15,321 bases of DNA from DATJXG01 sp035500455 (GCA_035500455.1 DATJXG010000235.1:1-15321); one strand, 5' to 3'. Shown: positions 6,525 through 14,243, counted from the stretch's first letter. Made by a program: numbers and translations. The notes: generated from the sequence alone by a model not told the origin.

Positions 6525-6791
6525 GTGAACTTTCTATCCAAAGTCTTGCAGGGAATTGCTTTCGTTCCGGCAGTAGTCAATGGAATTGAAGGGTTGTTCG
6601 GCAGCCGCACCGGCACCGACAAAAAGGATGCGGCGATGTCATTCGTTCAGGCAGCGCTTTCGCTTACCGACGCAGTAGCGCAGAAGGACGTGGTGGACAC
6701 ATCGAAGTTTCAGGAGGGACTGGGAAAGATCATCGACGGCACGGTGGAATGCCTGAACGCTTCGGTATGGGCGAAGAAGGCGGCATCGTAA
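6525..6791 (+). CDS. Small protein of unknown function, phage-block associated, 88 aa
   Basis: GTG 6525 is chosen because a strong GAGGAG box (6511-6516) stands 8 nt upstream, the clearest ribosome site in the left block; the in-frame extension to 6399 runs through the hairpin and is rejected. The 88-residue product starts NFLSKVLQGIAFVPAVVNGIEGLFG, an amphipathic or weakly hydrophobic segment. A helical part follows, with AAMSFVQAALSLTDAVAQ and FQEGLGKIIDGTVECLNASVW. No catalytic motif is visible. Position at the end of the tail block suggests a small phage accessory protein. It converges on the export gene, whose stop lies 26 nt downstream on the other strand. Confidence 0.6.
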   Translation: MNFLSKVLQGIAFVPAVVNGIEGLFGSRTGTDKKDAAMSFVQAALSLTDAVAQKDVVDTSKFQEGLGKIIDGTVECLNASVWAKKAAS

Positions 6792-6816
6792 GCGCGAGGC
6801 GCCTGGCAGCACGCGC

Positions 6817-7839
6817 TCAGTGCACGACGGTGAGATAGGTGATCGAGGTAGCGGCAGAGAGCGCGAGCTGGGCCCCGCCCCTGGCGGCGTTGAAGATGCC
6901 GCTGCGCGAGGGGACAAAGAGAATGTCATTGGGTTGAAGGGAAATATCGGGCGCTTGAGCGCGCAGGATTTTCTTCAACGCCAGGGGAATCTCGTTGGTC
7001 CCTTTGGCATCTTTGCGGACGATGCGGGCTCCGTTCAGCTTGGCTTCATGGGTGGGGCCGCCGGCCATGGCCAGGGCCTGCAAGACGGTGATGTTGTCAC
7101 GATCGATATAAATGCCGGCAGGGCGGGCAACATCACCGACCACATAGATGACTTCGGCTTTGTGCACGAAGACGGTATCGCCGGAGAAAACGGGCAGGTT
7201 ATTCTCTCCCGATCCGACGACGTTGCGGGCCAACTCCACGGTGACCGGAGTGGAGGATTCATCGTGGCGAGTAATCGAGACGGAGCGGCCGGCGTCGATG
7301 GCAAAGCCGCCGGCAGCGGAAATCAGGTCAAGCAGGTGGCTCCCCCCGTTGGCGGGATAAACACCAGGCCGGGCCACCGAACCGAGGATGTTCACACCCT
7401 GCAAACCGGACTGGTCGAGCATCAGGGAAACGTGGGGATCACGCACGAAACCACCTTTATCCAGGCGAGTCTCGATCACGCCCTGGGACTCCTGGGGAGT
7501 GAGGCCGGCGACGTGCACGTAGCCGATGAGAGGAAGATAAAGGTTGCCGTCGTCGGCGATGCGCAACTTGGCAGACAGATCCGGGGCGTTATAGACGTTG
7601 ACCTCTACCATGTCTCCGGGGCCCAGGCGATAGGGGGTCGGGGCGGCAGCGGGAGTGGATTTGGCATTAACCTCAGGGGCTGGCTGTTCGACCTTGGCGG
7701 AGGAAGAAGAGGAATCGCCCTGGGGTTGCGCCGGCTGTTCCTGCCCCCAGGACGCAACCGCCAACAGCACGGCCAGGAGAGAGTATTTCAGAAACGGTGT
7801 ATACACGCGGGCAAACAAACCCCCTGGTAGATGACGCAC
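6817..7839 (-). CDS. Wza-type polysaccharide export outer-membrane protein (Poly_export plus SLBB domains), 340 aa
   Basis: The start is GTG (7837-7839 on the complement) with a GGGGAG box 6 nt upstream. Residues 1-32 form a signal peptide (FLKYSLLAVLLAVASWG). A Ser/Pro/Gln-rich linker runs to about 67. A Poly_export domain covers about 68-142, with YRLGPGDMVEVNVYNAPDLS and the GYVHVAGLTPQE turn. Two SLBB-type units follow, about 147-190 (ILGSVARPGVYPA, LLDLISAAGG) and 231-280 (YVVGDVARPAGIY, VLQALAMAGGPT). A NDILFVP segment (304-310) and a final hydrophobic helix complete it, as in Wza. Such proteins form the outer-membrane channel for capsule or exopolysaccharide. No lipobox Cys follows the signal, unlike E. 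coli Wza. It is divergent from the wecA-like and wecB genes, a matching biosynthesis pair. Confidence 0.9.
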   Translation of the reverse strand: MRHLPGGLFARVYTPFLKYSLLAVLLAVASWGQEQPAQPQGDSSSSSAKVEQPAPEVNAKSTPAAAPTPYRLGPGDMVEVNVYNAPDLSAKLRIADDGNLYLPLIGYVHVAGLTPQESQGVIETRLDKGGFVRDPHVSLMLDQSGLQGVNILGSVARPGVYPANGGSHLLDLISAAGGFAIDAGRSVSITRHDESSTPVTVELARNVVGSGENNLPVFSGDTVFVHKAEVIYVVGDVARPAGIYIDRDNITVLQALAMAGGPTHEAKLNGARIVRKDAKGTNEIPLALKKILRAQAPDISLQPNDILFVPSRSGIFNAARGGAQLALSAATSITYLTVVH

Positions 7840-7953
7840 TACAAACTCCCCCTTAGATGGCTGATAACAGAGAGAGTAACACAGTCGAGGGGGGAGGGAT
7901 AAGGGGAGAAAAGGGGTAGTGGCCTAGCAGTAAATGCGGGCTTCACAACATAA

Positions 7954-7982
7954 TTGCCGAGTTATTGTTCTACTGCTATATT
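7954..7982 (+). promoter_or_regulatory. Candidate sigma70-type promoter for the glycosyltransferase gene
   Basis: TTGCCG (7954-7959) and TATATT (7977-7982) are separated by exactly 17 nt. They match the -35 and -10 consensus at 4 of 6 and 5 of 6 positions. Transcription would begin near 7989, leaving a leader of about 128 nt before the TTG start at 8117, with a perfect inverted repeat inside it. Confidence 0.45.
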
Positions 7983-8002
7983 GGGCCGTGGCGCCAAGGA
8001 TT

Positions 8003-8030
8003 CTGGAATAAGCCAGTTCCCCTATTCCAG
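8003..8030. promoter_or_regulatory. Perfect 8-bp inverted repeat in the glycosyltransferase leader
   Basis: CTGGAATA (8003-8010) and TATTCCAG (8023-8030) are perfect complements separated by 12 nt. It lies just downstream of the candidate promoter, so it could be an operator for a dimeric regulator or an RNA hairpin in the leader. No T tract follows, so it is not a terminator. Confidence 0.4.
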
Positions 8031-8116
8031 TTGGCGGTCCTTCCCCGGGAGTTGGCGAGCGTTACCTGGAAGAGAACGACCGGCACGCCGCGTGCCTCTG
8101 GCCGTGGAGTACCAAA

Positions 8117-9685
8117 TTGACAGCCGTTTACTTCGGAATATTCCTGGTTTCGGTCCTGGTTTCTTTTGTACTCACGCGCTATGTGAGGAACGTGGCCATG
8201 GCGCGGGGATGGGTGGCGGTTCCGGCTTCCGACCGGCACATGCACACCAGGCCGCTGCCCCGGCTGGGCGGCGTAGCCATCTTCTTTACGTTCTCCCTTA
8301 GTATCGGATTGGCCTCTCTCCTGAGCTGGTTGCGTCCGTCACTGATTGTCTTTCAGCCGCGCCAGATCGAAAGCATTCTTATCCCCGGGGTTCTCATATT
8401 CCTGCTGGGTGTGTATGACGACCTGCGTGGGGTCAATGCTTATGTGAAGTTTGCGGTGCAGGCGATTGCGGGATGCATCCTGTACGCCTTCGGTTTGCAG
8501 ATTTTCGATCTGCCGGTGCTGTTCGGCACCCATCATGCGTTTCCCTGGTTTGTAAGCCTGCCGTTGACGGTGTTGTGGGTGCTGGCGATCACCAACGCCT
8601 TCAACCTGATCGATGGACTGGACGGGTTGGCGGCGGGTTCGGCGCTGTTCTCAACCCTGGTGGTTTTCGTGGTGGCGCTGCTCAGCCAATCGTCATTCAT
8701 GACGATTTCCACGCTGGCGATGGCGGGAGCGATCCTGGGGTTCCTGCGCTTTAATTTCAATCCGGCAACCATCTTTCTGGGGGATTGCGGCAGCCTGTTC
8801 ATCGGCTTCATGCTGAGCGCGCTGGCTCTGCGTGGGGCGCAGAAGGCGCCTACGGCAGTGGCGGTAGCGATTCCGGTGGTTTCCTTCGGACTTCCAATCC
8901 TGGAAACCACACTGTCGGTAGTGCGGCGGTTCATCAGCGGGCGGCCGGTGTTTACCGCCGACCGCGAGCACATTCACCACAAACTGCTGCAGCTGGGATT
9001 TTCGCATCGGCAGGTGGTAGTGCTGCTGTATGCGGTTTCGGGAATTTTCGCGCTGTTGAGCCTGTTCCTGTTGTGGCCGACAGGCAGCACTTTGGGCCTG
9101 ATTCTTGCCGTTTTGGGAACGGGGATCTGGGTGGGGGTGCAACACCTGGGCTACCTGGAGTTCGGCGAGTTGCGGCGGGTGGCGCAGCGCACCATGGATC
9201 AGCGGCTGATCTTCGTGAACAACCTGTCGATCCGGCGGGCAATGGAAGAACTTAAGGTGGTACACAGCTACGAGCAATTGTGCCGGGTGCTGGTGGCGGC
9301 GTTTCAAAACAACGATTTCGACGCGTTCGACCTGACCTCTGAATTGCTCCCGCGGGAGTGCCCGAAACTTGATGGCATGCAGGTGGACGCGTCGCAGGCC
9401 ACACCCTGCCTGCGCTGGGTGAAACCGGGGACATTCTTTGGACGGCAGGAAGAGAGCGTGTGGCGCGTGACTCTCTCGCTGGTGACCAGCAACAACCACA
9501 ACCGGGGCTCCATGGTTGTGTGCCGGCGGTACGTCAATCGTGATCTGCAATTGGACATCAACCTGCTGACTAAAGATTTTCCGGTGGTGCTGGCCCATGC
9601 GCTGGACCGCGTGCTCGCACCAATGCTGCCGGTAGTGAGCAGGCCGCAGGAAGGCCGGGAACTCAGCCCAGCTCAGGCGGGTTAG
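8117..9685 (+). CDS. WecA/MraY-family undecaprenyl-phosphate glycosyl-1-phosphate transferase with C-terminal extension, 522 aa
   Basis: The start is TTG 8117, with GGAG 7 nt upstream; no better ATG is near the conserved N-terminus. The enzyme moves a sugar-1-phosphate, typically GlcNAc-1-P, from its UDP form to undecaprenyl phosphate at the inner membrane, beginning a glycan. Visible motifs: the RPLPRLGG cytoplasmic loop (45-52), Asp pair GVYDD (98-102), NAFNLIDGLDGLAAG (160-174), FLGDCGS (220-226) and the His motif REHIHHKLLQLG (283-294), with about ten hydrophobic segments to 345. The family usually ends near 330-370 residues. Here about 170 more follow, a soluble domain with LRRVAQRTMDQR, a helix SIRRAMEELKVVHSYEQLCRV and strands RWVKPG and WRVTLSL. 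The extension's function is unknown. The pairing with wecB points to ManNAc-containing polysaccharide. Confidence 0.9.
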   Translation: MTAVYFGIFLVSVLVSFVLTRYVRNVAMARGWVAVPASDRHMHTRPLPRLGGVAIFFTFSLSIGLASLLSWLRPSLIVFQPRQIESILIPGVLIFLLGVYDDLRGVNAYVKFAVQAIAGCILYAFGLQIFDLPVLFGTHHAFPWFVSLPLTVLWVLAITNAFNLIDGLDGLAAGSALFSTLVVFVVALLSQSSFMTISTLAMAGAILGFLRFNFNPATIFLGDCGSLFIGFMLSALALRGAQKAPTAVAVAIPVVSFGLPILETTLSVVRRFISGRPVFTADREHIHHKLLQLGFSHRQVVVLLYAVSGIFALLSLFLLWPTGSTLGLILAVLGTGIWVGVQHLGYLEFGELRRVAQRTMDQRLIFVNNLSIRRAMEELKVVHSYEQLCRVLVAAFQNNDFDAFDLTSELLPRECPKLDGMQVDASQATPCLRWVKPGTFFGRQEESVWRVTLSLVTSNNHNRGSMVVCRRYVNRDLQLDINLLTKDFPVVLAHALDRVLAPMLPVVSRPQEGRELSPAQAG

Positions 9686-9766
9686 CGGGGGTTTCCTGCC
9701 TCGCCCTCGAACCTCAGAACCATCAGCAGAACTATCAGCGTTGCGGAGACTTGCGCCAGGCGCGCC

Positions 9767-10837
9767 ATGCACATTATTCACGTGGTTGGGGCTCGTCCGA
9801 ATTTCATGAAGGCGGCGCCGGTGCTGGCGGCGCTGGCGGGGCGCCCGCAGGTGCGGCAGACCCTGGTGCACACAGGGCAGCACTATGATGCCAACATGTC
9901 GGAGATATTCTTCCAGCAGTTGGGAATGCCGGTTCCCGACTTGAATCTGGAGGTAGGATCGGGCAGCCACGCCCAGCAAACGGCGGAGATCATGGCCCGG
10001 CTGGAGCCGGTGGTGTTGGAGCGCAAGCCCGACTTGCTGCTGGTGTACGGCGATGTGAATTCCACCATGGCGGCGGCGATGGTGTGTTCCAAGCTACTGG
10101 TGCCGGTGGGCCATGTGGAGGCGGGGTTGCGGTCGCGGGACCGCACCATGCCGGAGGAGATCAACCGGCTGATTACGGATCAGCTCTCTGATCTGCTGTT
10201 CACGCCATCGGCCGATGGCGACGAGAACCTGAAGGGCGAGGGCATTGATCCGAAGAAGATTCACCTGGTCGGGAACGTGATGATTGACACGCTGGTCCGG
10301 CTGCTGCCGCAGTGTGCTGCCCATGAGCCGCCAGGCATGCCGGAACGATATGCGCTCATTACGCTGCACCGGCCTGCCAATGTGGATGATCTGCCGTGGC
10401 TTGGCTCCATGCTGGCGGCGCTGGCGGGAGTGAGCCGGGAACTGGCGGTGGTTTTTCCGGTGCATCCACGGACGCGGCAGCGTATCGCGGCGTTGGGGCC
10501 GGGAGCATTGCCGGCTGGGATATGCCTGCTGGAGCCGCAACCTTATTTGAGCTTTCTGGCGATGCAGCGCGACGCGACGGTGGTGATTACGGACTCGGGG
10601 GGAATTCAGGAGGAATCCAGCTTTCTGGGGGTGCCTTGCCTGACGGTGCGGGAGAATACAGAGCGGCCGATCACGATTACGCTCGGGACCAACGTCCTGG
10701 TGGGGCGCGACATCGCGCGCATGCTGGGCGAAGTGCAGCGGATTCTGGCGGGGGAGAAGAAGACAGCCTCGGCGATTCCTTTGTGGGATGGGCGGGCGGC
10801 AGAGAGGATCGCGGGGGTGGTCGCGGGGATAGCTTGA
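9767..10837 (+). CDS. wecB: UDP-N-acetylglucosamine 2-epimerase, non-hydrolysing
   Basis: The 356-residue protein has the full family length and all main motifs: GARPNFMKAAP (8-18), HTGQHYD (35-41), VYGDVNST (93-100), HVEAGLRS (116-123), MPEEINR (128-134), GNVMIDTL (169-176), TLHRPANVD (199-207), PVHPRTR (231-237), TDSGGIQEES (275-284) and VRENTERP (294-301). D96, E118, E131 and H201 correspond to the catalytic set described for the family. The cytosolic enzyme interconverts UDP-GlcNAc and UDP-ManNAc, supplying ManNAc or its uronic acid for surface polysaccharides. ATG 9767 starts directly at the beta1-strand of the Rossmann fold; the ribosome site is weak. It lies 81 nt after the WecA-like gene, probably in the same transcript. 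Confidence 0.95.
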   Translation: MHIIHVVGARPNFMKAAPVLAALAGRPQVRQTLVHTGQHYDANMSEIFFQQLGMPVPDLNLEVGSGSHAQQTAEIMARLEPVVLERKPDLLLVYGDVNSTMAAAMVCSKLLVPVGHVEAGLRSRDRTMPEEINRLITDQLSDLLFTPSADGDENLKGEGIDPKKIHLVGNVMIDTLVRLLPQCAAHEPPGMPERYALITLHRPANVDDLPWLGSMLAALAGVSRELAVVFPVHPRTRQRIAALGPGALPAGICLLEPQPYLSFLAMQRDATVVITDSGGIQEESSFLGVPCLTVRENTERPITITLGTNVLVGRDIARMLGEVQRILAGEKKTASAIPLWDGRAAERIAGVVAGIA

Positions 10838-10874
10838 CTGGGAACCTCGTTGAACTTCGGTTGCGCTTATTACG

Positions 10875-10949
10875 GACTTGTTCGGGTTAAAGTCAGTTGC
10901 CAGATTTCAGTTCCCAGTTCTCAGTTCTTTGCAGAAGGTTCTCAGTTTC
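10875..10949 (+). repeat. Diverged leader plus heptad array F (CAGTTCT type), eight units
   Basis: The leader GACTTGTTCGGGTTAAAGT (10875-10893) matches the leader of arrays D and E at 14 of 19 positions. Units follow in 7-nt register: CAGTTGC, CAGATTT, CAGTTCC, CAGTTCT, CAGTTCT, TTGCAGA, AGGTTCT, CAGTTTC (10894-10949). It lies 37 nt after the wecB stop, outside the phage block, showing that the repeat family belongs to the replicon and not to the phage genes. Confidence 0.8.
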
Positions 10950-11066
10950 TTTCAGAAATAGAGACGGGTTGAGCCGAATCGGGAGCGTGCACCGTCGTGG
11001 TAACCTCCTTGATTCTCATAGTGATATTCGCTTCCCGCTGAATTAAGATGGGGCGAAACTCCGCAT

Positions 11067-13022
11067 ATGAAATTTCCAGGCCCTAAGCTGATCCCTGTCC
11101 GTGGGGAGCCACAGCGCTCGCCGCGCGACCGCAGGCGGTGTGTGCGCCGGCGTGTGCAAAGCGCGGCCTTCATGGGCATGAACGCCAATTCCACGGGGGC
11201 GGCGCTGGACCTTTGTGAGATTCGAGATATCCACGAAGAAGGGATTTCCTTTCAGAGTCCCGCGCCGATGGAGCCGGGGGAGAGTTTCAGCCTGTGCCTG
11301 GACCTGACGGAACCAGCGATCTACATCCATACGTCGGGGAGGGTGGTGTGGTCTGATCCTTCGGGACGGACGGGATTGCGGTTTCATCGCATGCCGTCCC
11401 CCGACTTGCAGCGCCTGCGGGAGTGGCTCTCCATGGGCAGCGTGGACGATCCAGGGGGCGAGGCGCCGAGTGTAACCGTTCTGCCGGTTGCGCAACCTGA
11501 TGCGGAAAGTGCGGCAACCATCTCGACGTCAACTTTGGCGGCGGGTCCTGCCGAAGCGCCAGTGCAAGACGAGCCGGTTCCGCTGGAGTTTGTTCTCCCG
11601 GCAGAGTTGGCTGGGGTGCCATTGCAGAGCGTGCCGTTGCAGAGCGTGCCGCTGGAGCTTGATCCGGCTGACGCCGATGTTGTGGAAGCACCAACGCCGG
11701 AGGTGAGCGCTGCGATAACACCGGAGGCGGCGGAAGAGCAGGAGATAGCGGTTCAGGCCCTGCCCGCGGAGACTCCGCCCGCCCAGGCGCCTGTTCCGGA
11801 ACCACCGGCGCCTGCACCGCGCGAAGTGGAAGAAGACGCTTCAGCGCTGGCGGCGACCGCCGATGTTGCGCGAGAGATTGAAGCCTTCAGCCTGGACCTG
11901 GATGCGGCGCTGCAGATCGTCGCCGAGCGGACCAAGACGCTTACGGGCGCGACGGGAGCGGCGATTGCCCTTTCGACAGGTGAGGGAATGGTGTGCCGGG
12001 CCTCTGCCGGGGATGATGCGCCTCCCCTCGGAGCCCGCCTGCAGATAGGATCCGGCTTCTCCGGAGAGTGCGTGCATAGCGGCAAATTGCTCTCCTGCGA
12101 AGACTCCGAGACCGATACGCTGGTGGACCGCGAAAGCTGCCGCGCGCTGGGCGTGCGGGCCATTATGGCGGCGCCGATCCGCTCGCCGCATTCGGTAATT
12201 GGACTTCTGGAGATATTCTCGCCTCGGCCGCAAGCTTTCACCGGGCGTGATAAGGTCATCCTGCAGGAGATGACGCAGGTCATTTTTGCGGCGGTGCAGC
12301 GTACGGTGCAAAGGCTGGTGGTGAATCATGCGGACGAACCGGGCGCAGCGGAGCGAGACAGCAACGGCTCGGCGAGCGGCGTCAGCGATTTATCCGCACA
12401 GGCAGCCGAGGTCGAAGACTCAAGCGGCGGGGATATTTTTTCGGGTGATGGAATGAGCATGCGTAGTCGTCTATGGCGCAAGCCGAAGCTTCCCGTAATC
12501 GGCGGCACGGTACTGGTGTTGCTTTTGTTGGCCGCTTTTGCCTTTGTGAAGCCCGGCTCGCGGACGACCGCCGCCGCAATGCAGCCGCAGACCACTGCGC
12601 TGGGGCAGACTTCCAGGCTCCAGGCGCAAACGGCCAGCACCGATGATCTCCGCAAGCTGGCCCAGGCTGGAGACGCTGACGCCCAGTTCCAACTCGGCCT
12701 GCGGTATGCCGTGGGCACCGATGTTCCCCAGGACTACACCGAGGCGGCCCACTGGTTTTCGGCGGCAGCCGAGCAGGGCCATGTGATTGCACAATCCAAT
12801 ATGGGCGCGTATTACTGGGCCGGGCGCGGCGTGGAGAAAGACCTGAATAAAGCCTACTTCTGGGCGCTGCTGGCCCAGGCCGGCGGCGATGAAGCCAGCC
12901 GCGTACGGGTGCCTTTCCTGGCTTCGCGCCTGAGCCAGGCGGAAATCCTCAACGATCAGCGCCAGGCTGAGGATTGGTTCAAGGCCCACCGGGCCCACAG
13001 CAAGCCTTCGCCGGCGAAGTAG
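11067..13022 (+). CDS. PilZ - GAF - membrane helix - Sel1 repeat protein, 651 aa
   Basis: ATG 11067 opens the frame; no strong ribosome site is seen. Residues about 15-122 are PilZ-like: an Arg-rich RDRRRCVRRRV box (20-30), DIHEEG (54-59) in place of the usual D/N-x-S-x-x-G, and GRVVWSDPSGRTGLRF (91-106). A long Pro/Ala/Glu linker (about 125-260) includes a VPLQS tandem. Residues about 270-412 form a GAF domain (ALQIVAERTKTLTGATGAAIAL, GSGFSGECVHSGK, VRAIMAAPI, VIGLLEIFSPRP). One membrane helix lies at about 475-495, and the C-terminus has two Sel1 units (532-606: DADAQFQLGLRYAVG, AIAQSNMGAYYWAGRG-type). It is probably a membrane-anchored c-di-GMP or small-ligand sensor with a periplasmic protein-binding tail. 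The His for Ser change in the PilZ motif makes nucleotide binding uncertain. Confidence 0.8.
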   Translation: MKFPGPKLIPVRGEPQRSPRDRRRCVRRRVQSAAFMGMNANSTGAALDLCEIRDIHEEGISFQSPAPMEPGESFSLCLDLTEPAIYIHTSGRVVWSDPSGRTGLRFHRMPSPDLQRLREWLSMGSVDDPGGEAPSVTVLPVAQPDAESAATISTSTLAAGPAEAPVQDEPVPLEFVLPAELAGVPLQSVPLQSVPLELDPADADVVEAPTPEVSAAITPEAAEEQEIAVQALPAETPPAQAPVPEPPAPAPREVEEDASALAATADVAREIEAFSLDLDAALQIVAERTKTLTGATGAAIALSTGEGMVCRASAGDDAPPLGARLQIGSGFSGECVHSGKLLSCEDSETDTLVDRESCRALGVRAIMAAPIRSPHSVIGLLEIFSPRPQAFTGRDKVILQEMTQVIFAAVQRTVQRLVVNHADEPGAAERDSNGSASGVSDLSAQAAEVEDSSGGDIFSGDGMSMRSRLWRKPKLPVIGGTVLVLLLLAAFAFVKPGSRTTAAAMQPQTTALGQTSRLQAQTASTDDLRKLAQAGDADAQFQLGLRYAVGTDVPQDYTEAAHWFSAAAEQGHVIAQSNMGAYYWAGRGVEKDLNKAYFWALLAQAGGDEASRVRVPFLASRLSQAEILNDQRQAEDWFKAHRAHSKPSPAK

Positions 13023-13080
13023 CTGCTTCTCCTTCCCGCTGTCTTTCCGCCGGTTCTACAATGTAGCTGAGGCAGTTCCC

Positions 13081-14205
13081 GTGTCCACCCTGGGCGACAT
13101 TCTTAGCCAGCACGTCCGCGAGGGAGACCTCTACGAAACCATTGACCGCAACCGGGTGCGCTGTTACGCCTGCGGACACTGCTGCCCCATTCCCGAGGGC
13201 CAGCCGGGGGTCTGCAAAGTGCGCTTCAACCATGGCGGCAAGCTTTATGTTCCCTGGGGATATGTGGGCGGGGTGCAGTGCGATCCCATCGAGAAAAAGC
13301 CGTTCTTCCACGCTTATCCCGGCGCGCTGGCTTACAGCTTCGGCATGCTGGGTTGCGACCTGCACTGCTCCTATTGCCAGAACTGGGTGACCTCGCAGGC
13401 ATTGCGCGATCCCAAGGCGGTTTCGCCACCGCTGGAAGCTTCGCCGCAGGCCCTCGTGCAGGACGCGTTGCGCCAGGGAGCCAAGGTTCTGGTCAGCACC
13501 TACAACGAGCCACTGATTACCAGCGAGTGGGCGGTGGCGGTCTTCAAGGAAGCGCGGGCTGCGGGCTTGAAGACGGCATTTGTCTCCAACGGCAATGGAA
13601 CACCGCAGGTGCTGGAGTACATCCGACCGTGGGTCGATCTCTATAAAGTGGACCTGAAGAGTTTCAGCGACCGCCACTACCACGAACTGGGCGGGCGCAT
13701 TGGGCCCATCCTGGACACGATCCGCCGCCTGCACGCCATGGGGATGTGGCTGGAGATCGTTACTCTCCTGATTCCTGGCTTCAACGATTCCGACGATGAA
13801 CTGCGCGGGCTCACGGATTTTCTGGCCGGGGTTTCTCCCGACATCCCGTGGCACGTAACCGCCTTCCACAAAGACTACAAAATGGATGATCCCGAGAACA
13901 CCCGCCCTGAGGATCTGCTGCGCGCGGCGGAGATCGGCCGAAACGCCGGACTGCGCTATATCTACGCGGGAAACTTGCCGGGGATGGTGGGGGAACTGGA
14001 AGATACGCGATGCCCGCAATGCCGGGAAGTGCTTATCAGGCGCTACGGATATTTCATCGAGGAGTATCGGCTAACTGCCGAGGGACGATGCCCTTCGTGC
14101 AGCGCTTCCATTCCGGGCCGCTGGGCGGCGAAGTTCGATGGCCAGATTGCCGATCGCCCTTTCTTGCCACGGCGCGGCTCGGGTTTGGTTACAATCCTCA
14201 ACTAG
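13081..14205 (+). CDS. amrS: AmmeMemoRadiSam-system radical SAM enzyme AmrS, 374 aa
   Basis: GTG 13081 follows TGAGG by 8 nt, so the start is well supported. The N-terminal RCYACGHCCPIPEGQPGVCKVR (27-48) and the VGGVQCDPIEKKPFFHAYPG run (62-81) are typical of this family. The radical SAM cluster is GCDLHCSYCQNW with C92, C96 and C99, the three cysteines that bind the 4Fe-4S cluster. TYNEP (140-144) and KVDLKSF (189-195) match the barrel. The C-terminus has a zinc-ribbon-like pair CPQC (311-314) and CPSC (337-340). The family is named for co-occurrence with AMMECR1 and Memo proteins; neither is in the window. The reaction in bacteria is not settled. The preceding gene ends 58 nt upstream. Confidence 0.92.
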   Translation: MSTLGDILSQHVREGDLYETIDRNRVRCYACGHCCPIPEGQPGVCKVRFNHGGKLYVPWGYVGGVQCDPIEKKPFFHAYPGALAYSFGMLGCDLHCSYCQNWVTSQALRDPKAVSPPLEASPQALVQDALRQGAKVLVSTYNEPLITSEWAVAVFKEARAAGLKTAFVSNGNGTPQVLEYIRPWVDLYKVDLKSFSDRHYHELGGRIGPILDTIRRLHAMGMWLEIVTLLIPGFNDSDDELRGLTDFLAGVSPDIPWHVTAFHKDYKMDDPENTRPEDLLRAAEIGRNAGLRYIYAGNLPGMVGELEDTRCPQCREVLIRRYGYFIEEYRLTAEGRCPSCSASIPGRWAAKFDGQIADRPFLPRRGSGLVTILN

Positions 14206-14243
14206 ACTTGGCTGGGCTGGAGAGTGCTACGGCGAAGTCTTCA

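Noticed and set aside
6820..7830. 336-codon + strand frame opposite the export protein
   Set aside because: Gly/Asp-rich shadow of the - strand gene, which has a signal peptide, Poly_export and SLBB motifs and a good ribosome site.
8693..9979. 428-codon open frame on the - strand
   Set aside because: It lies antisense to the WecA-like and wecB genes, whose motifs are unmistakable; its His/Gln/Arg-rich product shows no family pattern.
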